Part shown: positions 8,684 to 15,810 of the stretch, piece after piece | How the letters are laid out: each line of letters starts with the position of its first letter | Position numbering within the stretch: the first letter of the stretch is position 1 | Source of the DNA: Brevibacillus panacihumi | Lineage (GTDB): Bacteria; Bacillota; Bacilli; Brevibacillales; Brevibacillaceae | Direction of reading: 5' to 3' | DNA length: 64,000 bases | Assembly: GCF_003710985.1 (NCBI RefSeq) | Contig: NZ_RHHT01000029.1 | Span: 1-64,000, forward strand | The notes under the pieces: generated by a model | Seen by the model: the letters and a program-made list of their open reading frames with translations, nothing else | Told to the model about the DNA's origin: nothing | Database searches by the model: none | Made by a program: the position numbers and the translations under genes

Positions 8684-8899
8684 TCAGACCCAGCCGGGGA
8701 CTCCCCCCCACCCTGGTTCCTTCCCCGGTGGTAAAACTGGAGCGTACAGCCAAAGGCATGTGGTCGACCGACCGCCGTCATGCAGCGAAATACCGCGCGC
8801 CGGCGCCAGCCGCCACATCGATGCGCCGTCTTCTTCTGTCGGCGAACGCAGGCTGATCTGCCCTGTACGAATCTTCTCGCTCGTCTTGATCTGTATCAC
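8684..8899 (-). pseudogene. ectA: Remnant of ectA (diaminobutyrate acetyltransferase) start
   Basis: Directly after ehuA a perfect Shine-Dalgarno AAGGAGGTGAT is followed, 8 bases on, by ATC where a start codon should be (8890-8888). The reading frame then gives ISLRSPTEEDGASMWRLA, close to the N-terminus of EctA-type GNAT acetyltransferases (pattern xPxxEDGAxxWRLxRD). After about 25 residues the match is lost in all three frames and the frame closes at 8684. Ectoine gene clusters commonly join ehuABCD to ectABC, so a decayed ectA fits the place. If ATC or the overlapping GTG (8899) still starts translation, only a peptide of about 70 residues results. The identification rests on a short stretch. 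The rest, 8520-8683, holds nothing I recognise. Confidence 0.5.
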
Positions 8900-8928
8900 C
8901 TCCTTTCAAAGCGCTGCTACACGGTGCG

Positions 8929-9717
8929 TCATCCGGCGCGAAAACGGCTTAGGAACGTCTGCAGGCGCGGGCTTTCTGGCTTGTAAAAAATTTGTTCGGG
9001 CGTCCCCTGCTCCACAATCCGGCCTCCGTCGGTGAAAATGATCCGGTCTGCCACATCACGGGCGAAATCCATCTCGTGGGTAATCAAAAGCATCGCCATC
9101 TCGCCTTCTGCCGCAATCTCCCGAATGACCGCCAGCACTTCTCCGACCAGCTCCGGGTCGAGCGCAGAGGTCACCTCGTCAAACAGCATGACCTTCGGAC
9201 GCATGACCAAGGCACGCGCGATCGCGACACGCTGTTTTTGACCGCCGGAAAGCTGTGCGGGATAATGGTCCAGCTTGTCGGCGAGTCCTACCTTTCCCAG
9301 CATGGTGATCGCCCGATCGACCGCTTCATCCTTATCGAGACCCAGAACGTGTATCGGAGCCTCCGTTACATTTCGCAGAATGCTCATGTGCGGAAACAGA
9401 TTGAAGTGCTGAAACACCATCCCGATCTTGCCGCGGATGCTGTGCAGGTGCTTTTCATCCGCCCGCACCAGTTTGCCATTCACCGTTTTATGCCAGAGAT
9501 GCTCTCCATCCACCTCAATCGTTCCCGAGCTCGGCTCCTCCAAGGTCATCAGCAGACGGGCCATCGTGGTCTTGCCTGAGCCGCTGGGGCCAATCACGGC
9601 GATCTTTTCGCCGGATGCGATGTCCAGATCAATTTCCCTTAAAATGGTCAGGTCTCCAAACGACTTGCTCACCTTCCGATAACGAACGACGGGAGCATCC
9701 TTACTTGCAAAGTTCAT
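8929..9717 (-). CDS. ehuA: Ectoine/hydroxyectoine ABC transporter ATP-binding protein EhuA
   Basis: ATPase of a polar amino acid-type ABC importer, about 262 residues. Walker A GPSGSGKTT, Q-loop (MVFQHFNLFPHM), signature LSGGQKQR, Walker B VMLFDEVTSALD and switch His (LITHEMDFA) are all present. The ATG at 9717 has GGAGG 8 bases upstream. It is the last gene of the run SBP, permease, permease, ATPase, which is the ehuBCDA order. The protein alone cannot be told from GlnQ-type ATPases; the name comes from the EhuB-like binding protein in the same operon and the ectA remnant behind it. Confidence 0.75.
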   Translation of the reverse strand: MNFASKDAPVVRYRKVSKSFGDLTILREIDLDIASGEKIAVIGPSGSGKTTMARLLMTLEEPSSGTIEVDGEHLWHKTVNGKLVRADEKHLHSIRGKIGMVFQHFNLFPHMSILRNVTEAPIHVLGLDKDEAVDRAITMLGKVGLADKLDHYPAQLSGGQKQRVAIARALVMRPKVMLFDEVTSALDPELVGEVLAVIREIAAEGEMAMLLITHEMDFARDVADRIIFTDGGRIVEQGTPEQIFYKPESPRLQTFLSRFRAG

Positions 9718-9734
9718 GATTGCTTCCTCCTTTT

Positions 9735-10385
9735 TTACGTGCGGTTCCATTTCAGTTCCAGCCTTCTGATCAACAGCGATGAGGCGTAGCTGAGAAGCAG
9801 GAAAAGAATCCCTACGAGCGTGAATGCTTCCAGATAGCGGAAGGATTCTGCCCCGATCATCTTGGCTGCCATGAGCATTTCGACCAGCGTAATGGCGGAC
9901 AGGACGGGCGTTTCTTTAAACATGACGATCAAATAATTGCCGAGAACCGGGACTACCGGACGGATCGCCTGGGGAAGAATGATGCGCCGCCACATCGTCC
10001 ACCGCGTAAAGTTCAAGGCCTTGGCAGCTTCCCACTGACCGCGCGGCACGGCGTCAATCCCGGAGCGGTATACCTCTGACAGATAGGCGCTGTAGTGGAT
10101 GCCAAGCCCCAGCACTCCGGCGGCAAAAGGGCCCAAAGAAATGCCGATCGCCGGCAAGCCGTAGAAAAGGAAGTACAACTGCACCAGGAGCGGCGTACTG
10201 CGGACGAATTCGATCACTCCGGTGGCAACCAGCGAAATCAGGCGATTCTTGGAACGACGCCCCATCGCCAGGAGCAAACCTCCTGCCAATGCGATGGCAA
10301 AACCGACGATCGTCGCCAGGATGGTCATTTTCATCGCGTCCAGAATGTGCGGCAAGGTACTCCAGGTAAAATTCCAATTCCACAT
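9735..10385 (-). CDS. ehuD: Ectoine/hydroxyectoine ABC transporter permease EhuD
   Basis: Membrane subunit of 216 residues with about five transmembrane segments and the HisMQ-type motif: the EAA loop reads QWEAAKALNFTRWTMWRRIILPQ. It pairs with the next permease upstream (3-base gap) to make the translocation channel and contacts the ATPase through the EAA loop. GGGAGG lies 9 bases before the ATG. The assignment to ectoine transport depends on operon context. Confidence 0.75.
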   Translation of the reverse strand: MWNWNFTWSTLPHILDAMKMTILATIVGFAIALAGGLLLAMGRRSKNRLISLVATGVIEFVRSTPLLVQLYFLFYGLPAIGISLGPFAAGVLGLGIHYSAYLSEVYRSGIDAVPRGQWEAAKALNFTRWTMWRRIILPQAIRPVVPVLGNYLIVMFKETPVLSAITLVEMLMAAKMIGAESFRYLEAFTLVGILFLLLSYASSLLIRRLELKWNRT

Positions 10386-10388
10386 CGC

Positions 10389-11036
10389 CTACACCCTCCC
10401 CGCGGAAAGACGTCGTTCCAGCCAACGCATCATCAGCGTCAACGGATACGCCATGACAAAGTACAGCAACAAAATGAGACCGAATATTTCAAATGTTCTG
10501 GAAGCATCGAATGTGCGCAAAATCATTCCTTGGTACGTCAGATCGGCCATCGTAATCAGCGAGACCAGGGATGTCCCTTTCAGCAGCTCGATCGCTAAGT
10601 TGCTGAAGGACGGCAGCATGATGACCATCGCTTGCGGCAAAATCACGCGTCTCATCCGCAGCATCGGGCTCATGTTCAACGCAATCGCCGCTTCCGTCTG
10701 TCCTTTTGGGACTGCAAGAATGGCGCTTCGCACTACTTCCGATCCATACGCCCCGTAGTTGAGGCCCAATGCTGCGACCCCGGCAGCCAGCGCAGTCAGC
10801 TCGATCCCCAGCAGCGGCAGCGCGTAGAACAGCCAGAACAACTGGACGATCAGCGAGGTGCCGCGAAATACCTCCACGTAGACCGAACTGACCAGACGAA
10901 TGCTTTTTCGGCGGGAAAGTCGGGCGAATCCCGCCACAAACGAGAGCAGAAACGCTACGCCCATCGACAGTACGGTGACCTTGAGAGTCGTAACGGCTCC
11001 CTGATAAAGCAGCGGCAATAAATCGACAGACACCAT
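10389..11036 (-). CDS. ehuC: Ectoine/hydroxyectoine ABC transporter permease EhuC
   Basis: Second permease, 215 residues, of the same polar amino acid family as its neighbour, with an EAA loop (TEAAIALNMSPMLRMRRVIL) and hydrophobic segments at about 10-35, 55-80, 85-105 and 180-205. It lies 31 bases downstream of the binding protein gene. HisMQ permeases of this kind work as a heterodimer, here with EhuD. Confidence 0.75.
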   Translation of the reverse strand: MVSVDLLPLLYQGAVTTLKVTVLSMGVAFLLSFVAGFARLSRRKSIRLVSSVYVEVFRGTSLIVQLFWLFYALPLLGIELTALAAGVAALGLNYGAYGSEVVRSAILAVPKGQTEAAIALNMSPMLRMRRVILPQAMVIMLPSFSNLAIELLKGTSLVSLITMADLTYQGMILRTFDASRTFEIFGLILLLYFVMAYPLTLMMRWLERRLSAGRV

Positions 11037-11067
11037 GATCCTTCATTCCTCTCCTAAGCGGATTGCC

Positions 11068-11973
11068 TTATTCCTTGACTAATTCCTCTGCTGTCATCTC
11101 ACCCGGCAATTCCTGCTCGGTAAAACCGAACGGCTCCAAAATTTTCAGCAGTTCTCCTGACTCCTTCAGCTTTTGCAACTCCGCGTTGTAGGCCGCGACA
11201 AAATCTGCATCCTCTTTGCGGAAGGCGGCTGCGCCATAGCCACGGACACTTTTGCCGTCGATCTCAGGCTGAACAAAGTCCATCACTCGCTCCAGGCTGT
11301 CGTCCTTCGCACTATCCAGCACGGCTTGGAGAGAGGGTCCTGTCATCGTGATCGCATCCGCACGTCCGGATTGCAGAGCCGAGACTGCAGACGGCTGGTC
11401 GGGAACGAGCACCATCTGTTCCTTTTTCACACCGCTTTTCTCCAGGTATTCGATCTCGATCGCTCCGCCCATCACCGCTATTTTGGCAGCAGGATTGGCT
11501 GCAATGTCCGCGTAGCTTTTCAGGTTCAGCGGATTCCCCTTCTTCACCGCAATCGCTTCTCCAATGCTGTACTCGGGATTGGCAAAAGCGACTTCCTGCG
11601 CTCGTTTGGGTGTGATGTACATGCCGGCTGTAATAATGTCAAAACGGTTTGCCTTCAAGCCGGGTATCAGCGAGCCGAACTCGGTCAGAACGCCGTTCAT
11701 TTCCGGGATGCCCATGCGCTCCAGAACGACACGCGCCACCTCTACGGCCTCTCCCGTCAGCTTTCCGTCCGGTGTCGCATAGGCGTATGGCACTTCATTG
11801 GCGAAGCCTACTGTGACAACGCCCTGCTGTTTCGCTTTTTCCAGCGTCGATCCTCCTGACGCCTGCTCTCCTCCCGGCGCTCCTATCTGCGCCGTGTCTG
11901 CAGAACATCCCGCAAACAACAGGCTGCTGGACAAAATTGCCGTACATACGAAACTCATCATGCTTTTTTTCAT
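11068..11973 (-). CDS. ehuB: Ectoine/hydroxyectoine ABC transporter substrate-binding lipoprotein EhuB
   Basis: Extracytoplasmic solute-binding protein of about 301 residues. The start at 11973 (MKKSMMSF) gives a lipoprotein signal with lipobox LFAGC, so it is anchored to the membrane outer face. The mature protein matches the EhuB type: GFANEVPYAYATPDGKLTG, FGSLIPGL, AGMYITPKRA, VMGGAIE and the C-terminal EPFGFTEQELP. EhuB binds ectoine and hydroxyectoine, compatible solutes used against osmotic stress. It is the first gene after a c-di-AMP riboswitch and terminator, which fits control of osmolyte uptake. A longer frame to 12153 exists but runs through the terminator hairpin. Confidence 0.82.
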   Translation of the reverse strand: MKKSMMSFVCTAILSSSLLFAGCSADTAQIGAPGGEQASGGSTLEKAKQQGVVTVGFANEVPYAYATPDGKLTGEAVEVARVVLERMGIPEMNGVLTEFGSLIPGLKANRFDIITAGMYITPKRAQEVAFANPEYSIGEAIAVKKGNPLNLKSYADIAANPAAKIAVMGGAIEIEYLEKSGVKKEQMVLVPDQPSAVSALQSGRADAITMTGPSLQAVLDSAKDDSLERVMDFVQPEIDGKSVRGYGAAAFRKEDADFVAAYNAELQKLKESGELLKILEPFGFTEQELPGEMTAEELVKE

Positions 11974-12022
11974 TCCTTGCTCCCCCTTGTCAAAAATGGA
12001 TACCAAAAAAATTGGATAGAAC

Positions 12023-12086
12023 AAAAAAACGGCGCATTGCTTCTTCCAGCCGAGGGCCATCCCGGGGGGCAAAAGCAAATGCACCG
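12023..12086 (-). terminator. Intrinsic terminator of the ehu leader
   Basis: On the minus strand CGGTGCAT-TTGCTT pairs with AAGCAA-TGCGCCG (12086-12030) with one bulge and one G-U pair, followed by seven T (12029-12023). It lies between the riboswitch and the ehuB start and is the natural expression platform. A weaker hairpin lies upstream at 12126-12149. Ligand binding would be expected to favour this terminator. Confidence 0.75.
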
Positions 12087-12189
12087 ATCGTTCTTCATAA
12101 AGCAGGCAGCGCAAAAGAAACCTCCTTGTTTGGAGCTCTTTCCAAACAAACAAGTGCTGCGATTCCCTGCGAAAAGGTGTTCATACATG

Positions 12190-12312
12190 ATCTGCTTTAG
12201 CCGACGAGGTTAGCTGACGGGTAGGATGGCAGTTTGGCATCCCTTCTGCTCGATGCAGAATTAACCCCAGAGGTGGTTCCCCCGCTTCCGTCCTGAACGG
12301 AACTAGGCCCTT
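12190..12312 (-). ncRNA. c-di-AMP riboswitch (ydaO/yuaA type) upstream of ehuBCDA
   Basis: Minus-strand RNA with the conserved ydaO blocks in order: GCCTAGTTCCG, CGGAAGCGGGGGAACC, GGGGTTAATTCTGCA with its hairpin partner (GAGCAGAA), GGGATGCC, then CGTCAGCTAACCTCGTCGGC closing helix P1. This matches the family consensus from memory block by block. ydaO riboswitches bind two c-di-AMP molecules and in the described cases turn expression off. Target: ectoine/hydroxyectoine uptake. The last 28 bases recur unchanged at the right edge of the window (63973-64000) before the Opu operon. Confidence 0.9.
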
Positions 12313-12357
12313 ATTTGATTGGCAGGTGGATCTGTACTCCTTTCATGAAGCCGTTAT

Positions 12358-12454
12358 GGTTAACACGCGTTTTATGTTAGCACAGGCTCGACGGGGACTC
12401 ATCCTTGATAATCCACGATATGCGGCCTTCAGGTCCCCTCAGGCAGAGTTAACC
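12358..12454. other. Nested dyad of unknown role upstream of the riboswitch
   Basis: GGTTAAC (12358-12364) mirrors GTTAACC (12448-12454), and inside it GGGGAC (12393-12398) mirrors GTCCCC (12433-12438). This could be a structured part of the ehu leader or a protein site near the promoter. I do not recognise a known RNA class in it. The stretch 12455-12540 shows nothing else. Confidence 0.3.
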
Positions 12455-12540
12455 GTAATTACCGGATGTATCCAAAAAGTTCCTCCCTGATCCTGCCCTG
12501 TCCAATCTGGTTGAAAATGTTTAGGGGGGTGTCGTCGAGC

Positions 12541-12806
12541 TGCAGTGGTGGGGAGGAAAAAGAGGAGAACGCTCCGGCGGGTTGGGATCTTTGCCGGGGG
12601 TCATCCCTGGACGCCTTCATTGCAAAGGCGGAACCGCGGCCAAAAGCAGCCCACTTCGAAGAAGTGATTCAGGGTTGGCCGCTGAATGCGTGTTCCGCCT
12701 TTTCCATTACGGCTTGGTCAAGATCCCAAATGCCTTCGCTTTTCTTCCCTTTTTCCTCGGCCAGCTTCACTCGATCTTCGAGCTGATAGCGTGTGGGTTT
12801 CTCAGG
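12541..12806. repeat. Large hairpin repeat, copy 1 (tandem with copy 2)
   Basis: About 250-base element that folds on itself over nearly its whole length: GAGGAAAAAG... at the left, then GTTGGGATCTT/AAGATCCCAA, AAAGGCGGAAC/GTTCCGCCTTT, GCGGCCAA/TTGGCCGC and a terminal ACTTCGAAGAAGT hairpin. Related copies lie at 12818, 51046 and 60358, all in the same orientation. No transposase is nearby; it could be a MITE-like or REP-like element or a structured RNA. Confidence 0.8.
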
Positions 12807-12817
12807 GGGTAGTGCAG

Positions 12818-13060
12818 AACGCTCCGGCGGGTTGGGATCTTTGCCGGGGGTCATCCCTGGACGCCTTCATTGCAAAGGCGGAACCGCGGCCAAAAGCAGC
12901 CCACTTCGAAGAAGTGATTCAGGGTTGGCCGCTGAATGCGTGTTCCGCCTTTTCCATTACGGCTTGGTCAAGATCCCAAATGCCTTCGCTTTTCTCCTCT
13001 TTTTCCTTGGCCGGCTTCACTCGATCTCCAATGCTAATGGTGTGTGGGTTTCTCAGGGTG
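12818..13060. repeat. Large hairpin repeat, copy 2
   Basis: Tandem duplicate of copy 1, offset 250 bases, nearly identical over the first 150 bases. It lacks its own left arm; its right arm TTCTCCTCTTTTTCC (12992-13006) pairs perfectly with the left arm of copy 1. The element ends a few bases past the stop codon of the CapA-like gene (13067), so it may act as that gene's 3' structure. Confidence 0.8.
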
Positions 13061-13066
13061 TCTTTC

Positions 13067-14089
13067 TTATTTCTTGGTCACGACTCCGTCCGCATCTACC
13101 TTGGCATCAAATGAAATCTGGTTCAGCTTTTCGATCATCCGCTTTTTGCCCGCTGCATCCATGGGTACGGGCTGGCCGTTGACGATTTTCACGGGGATGA
13201 CGCTGGTCTTTATACCTTGATCCTGATCGGCAAATGCCAGCTTGACCATGATCGCCTCGCGACCTTTTGGGTTGTAGGATGTCGTGAACACGAAATTGCC
13301 GACACTGTAGTAGATGGGAGCATCCTTGTAGAACTCAATGCCCATCACCGAGTGCGGATGCGAACCGACGACGGCATCTACGCCGCTGTCGATCAGCTTG
13401 CGGGCCATCGCACGCGCATAAGGTTCGGGCACATCCTTGTATTCCAGGTTCCAATGCATGACGGCGATGGTGATGTCTGCGACCTCTGCCGCCTTTTTGA
13501 CATAGGTCAGCATCGGTTCATCCGTGTAGGCATGCGCAAGTCCCGGCTTGTTTTTCCCTGCGAACCACTGGCGATTGGGCAAAACGCGGCTCAACCCAAG
13601 CACGGCGATCCGTTTGCCTTTGATTGTCGTCAGATAAGGGGCGAACGCCTCCGCCTCGTTTTTTCCCGCTCCCACCCAGGCGATCTGATTTGTCTGCAGA
13701 TGTTGGATCGTGTCAAACAGCGCATCCATTCCGTAATCCAGCGAGTGGTTGTTCGCCAGGTTGACGACATCGAATCCAGCATTCACCAAGCCTTTGAGCG
13801 TTTCCGGCTTGGAGCGGTAGGCAAATTCTTTTGGCTCTGCTTTTCCCCGCGTGCTCACGGATGTTTCCAGATTCCCGATCGTCAAATCCGCCTGCTGCAA
13901 GATAGCTGCTGTCTTTTGAAACGGGTAGTCCACCCCATGCTTGGCGATCTGTGCACCGACGCTTTTGTCCAGCATGATATCCCCAACAAAGACGATCTGG
14001 AGCTCTTCCGCCTGCATCTGCTGCTGCGCAGGCTGGTTCGTCTGTTCCGTAGCCATGACGAGTCCGGGTGCACCTCCGGCTACAGTCAA
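13067..14089 (-). CDS. CapA-family (PgsA-like) metallophosphatase-fold protein, apparent frameshift in signal peptide
   Basis: Member of the CapA/PGA-synthesis family, calcineurin-like fold. The motif order is FVGDIMLDKSVG, IGNLETSVS, NLANNHSLDYG, then AVMHWNLEYKDVP and VVGSHPHSVMGIE, all typical. Such proteins are usually exported and linked to cell-surface polymer (poly-gamma-glutamate) export or unknown wall functions. The frame has no good start: a GTG with ribosome site (14147) begins VKQDRKSSK, but six A residues (14119-14124) throw it out of frame. With five, it would read straight into KTLAAWGLTCLLTVAGG, a clear signal peptide. So this is a sequencing error, a phase-variable switch or a recent pseudogene. 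The TTG at 14089 is only the formal start. No capBC genes are near. Confidence 0.75.
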   Translation of the reverse strand: MTVAGGAPGLVMATEQTNQPAQQQMQAEELQIVFVGDIMLDKSVGAQIAKHGVDYPFQKTAAILQQADLTIGNLETSVSTRGKAEPKEFAYRSKPETLKGLVNAGFDVVNLANNHSLDYGMDALFDTIQHLQTNQIAWVGAGKNEAEAFAPYLTTIKGKRIAVLGLSRVLPNRQWFAGKNKPGLAHAYTDEPMLTYVKKAAEVADITIAVMHWNLEYKDVPEPYARAMARKLIDSGVDAVVGSHPHSVMGIEFYKDAPIYYSVGNFVFTTSYNPKGREAIMVKLAFADQDQGIKTSVIPVKIVNGQPVPMDAAGKKRMIEKLNQISFDAKVDADGVVTKK

Positions 14090-14278
14090 CAGGCATGTGA
14101 GGCCCCATGCTGCCAGCGTTTTTTGAAGACTTCCGATCTTGCTTCACCTCATTCCTTTCCCTATTTGCCTTCATTCTAGGAAAAGGAGCGTGTGAAGCCT
14201 GTTGAAGGATGTCCGGCGCGAGAAGAAATTTATCGTGCCAAACCGACGCAAAAGGTGGATTTTTTTCCCATTTCCCGA

Positions 14279-15226
14279 TCAGGACAGCAAAGCCGCGATT
14301 TGATCGATATCGACGTTGCCTCCCGAAATGACGGAGACGACTCTCTTGTCCCGCAGAGTCGTTTTTGCAAACAAGGCTGCCGCTACCGTCGTCGCACTGG
14401 ATGGCTCGATCACTTGCTTCATGCGTTCCAGCACCAGGCGAAATGCCTCGCGAATCTCTTCTTCGCTGACCAGAACGAGGTCGTCCAGGTACTTCTGCAG
14501 CACGGGGAAGGTAAGATCACCTGGCTGCGAGGTGCGCAGGCCATCGGCGATTGTCGCGGTTCCCGGGATGGAGACAAGCTGGTTTTTTTGCAAGGAGAGG
14601 TACGTGTCGTTGGCTAGCTGCGGCTCTACCCCGATGACCTGGACCGCGGGCTTCGTTTCCTTGATCGCGGTCAGGATCCCGGAGATGAGCCCTCCTCCGC
14701 CGATGGGAACCAGGATCGCATCGACATCCTCCAATTGTTCGAGGACCTCCAGGCCGATCGTCCCTTGGCCTGCCATAATCAACGGATCGTCGTAAGGAGG
14801 GATGTACACGCCATTCTCCTCTTTGGCAATCACCTTGGCCTTGGGCAGGCGCTCGGCTGATGTCAGTCCGCATTTCACCACTTTGCCGTTGTAGGCCTGG
14901 ATGGCTTCCATCTTGCACGTCGCTACATCTTCCGGGACTACGATCGTCGCGGGGATCCCCAGCCTATTGGCAATATAGGCGACTGCCTGTCCGTGATTGC
15001 CGGAGGAAGCCGCCGTGACGGAAGTGGCTCCTTGTGCAACCGCCTGCTTCACCTTGTTGGTTGCCCCTCGTATTTTGAAGGAACCTGTCTTCTGCAGATG
15101 CTCGGCTTTGAAAAACAGCTTGTTGCCGCATTGTTTGGACAACTGGTCGGAATGAAGCAAAGGAGTGAAGTGAACGGTGTCGGCAATCGCCTCTCGTGCT
15201 GCAATGATGTTTTCTAGACTGATCAT
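14279..15226 (-). CDS. Threonine/serine dehydratase, PLP-dependent
   Basis: Fold-type II PLP enzyme, 315 residues, the short catabolic form without a C-terminal ACT regulatory domain. The PLP lysine is in KTGSFKIRGA and the phosphate-binding Gly loop is PIGGGGLISG. Product: 2-oxobutyrate or pyruvate plus ammonia, via an enamine. It lies 17 bases after a RidA gene, the partner that hydrolyses the enamine/imine intermediate. GGGGGAGAG precedes the ATG. Serine racemase or 3-hydroxyaspartate dehydratase activity cannot be excluded from sequence. Confidence 0.88.
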   Translation of the reverse strand: MISLENIIAAREAIADTVHFTPLLHSDQLSKQCGNKLFFKAEHLQKTGSFKIRGATNKVKQAVAQGATSVTAASSGNHGQAVAYIANRLGIPATIVVPEDVATCKMEAIQAYNGKVVKCGLTSAERLPKAKVIAKEENGVYIPPYDDPLIMAGQGTIGLEVLEQLEDVDAILVPIGGGGLISGILTAIKETKPAVQVIGVEPQLANDTYLSLQKNQLVSIPGTATIADGLRTSQPGDLTFPVLQKYLDDLVLVSEEEIREAFRLVLERMKQVIEPSSATTVAAALFAKTTLRDKRVVSVISGGNVDIDQIAALLS

Positions 15227-15243
15227 GGACGTCTCTCCCCCGT

Positions 15244-15702
15244 TTACGATTTTACAGCGATAATAAAATCAATTTCGACCGGCGTATTGCCAGGCAGCTC
15301 CGCTACGCCGACAGCTGTCCTGGCATGGCGCCCTTTCTCCCCGAAAATCTGCATTAGCAGCTCGGATGCGGCATCCATCACCTGCGGCTGTTGGGAAAAT
15401 CCAGTGCCCGACTGCACGTAACCGTTGATCTTCAGCACCCGCTCTACCCGATCGAGGCTGCCGATTTCCGCTTCCAGACAGCTCAAGCCCCTGAGGACAC
15501 AGACCCGCGCCAGCTCCTGCGCCTGTTCGATCGTGACGTCCTGCCCAACCTTTCCTACATACGGAATTTTGCCGTCGACTCTCAGCACTTGGCCGCTGAT
15601 GTAGGCGATCCCCTGGTGCACGACTACGGGCACATACTGGTAAAGCGAGGGGACAGCTTGTGGCAATTCCAAACCCAATTCACGCAATCGTTCTTTGATC
15701 AT
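15244..15702 (-). CDS. RidA/YjgF family enamine/imine deaminase
   Basis: About 152 residues, of the longer YjgF-like subgroup that has an N-terminal extension (ERLRELGLELPQAVPSL). Conserved features: AYISGQV early and the C-terminal ARTAVGVAELPGNTPVEIDFI, which carries the Arg that grips the substrate carboxylate. RidA proteins clear reactive 2-aminoacrylate or related enamines made by PLP dehydratases; the gene sits just before one. The ATG at 15702 has GGAGG 6 bases upstream, which rules out the upstream ATG at 15714. Confidence 0.85.
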   Translation of the reverse strand: MIKERLRELGLELPQAVPSLYQYVPVVVHQGIAYISGQVLRVDGKIPYVGKVGQDVTIEQAQELARVCVLRGLSCLEAEIGSLDRVERVLKINGYVQSGTGFSQQPQVMDAASELLMQIFGEKGRHARTAVGVAELPGNTPVEIDFIIAVKS

Positions 15703-15716
15703 GGCTACCTCCATAA

Positions 15717-15744
15717 TGAAAACCTCTGCTTTGCATGCAGAGGT
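15717..15744 (-). terminator. Terminator-like hairpin after the SDR gene
   Basis: CCTCTGC and GCAGAGG pair around a 7-base loop, followed on the minus strand by TTTTC. It lies between the SDR gene ending at 15811 and the RidA start, so it may separate the two transcription units or attenuate ridA. Confidence 0.55.
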
Positions 15745-15810
15745 CTCTTATTTACACAAATATACCAAATTTTCATGCCATTGATCCAGTTGGCTTGACG
15801 CACAAGCTCC

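Noticed and set aside
12361..12480. Hammerhead ribozyme (GGATGAGTCCCC resembles the CUGAUGA box)
   Set aside because: The CUGA start and the GAAA partner box are missing and the helix order does not fit.
12541..13060. CRISPR array
   Set aside because: Repeat units are about 250 bases with internal stems and no short regular spacers or cas genes.
12466..13114. Plus-strand open frames across the hairpin repeat with a shared peptide (KAEPRPKAAHFEEV)
   Set aside because: The frames are open only because the repeat copies share sequence; they have no ribosome site, and the element is conserved as a fold, not as codons.
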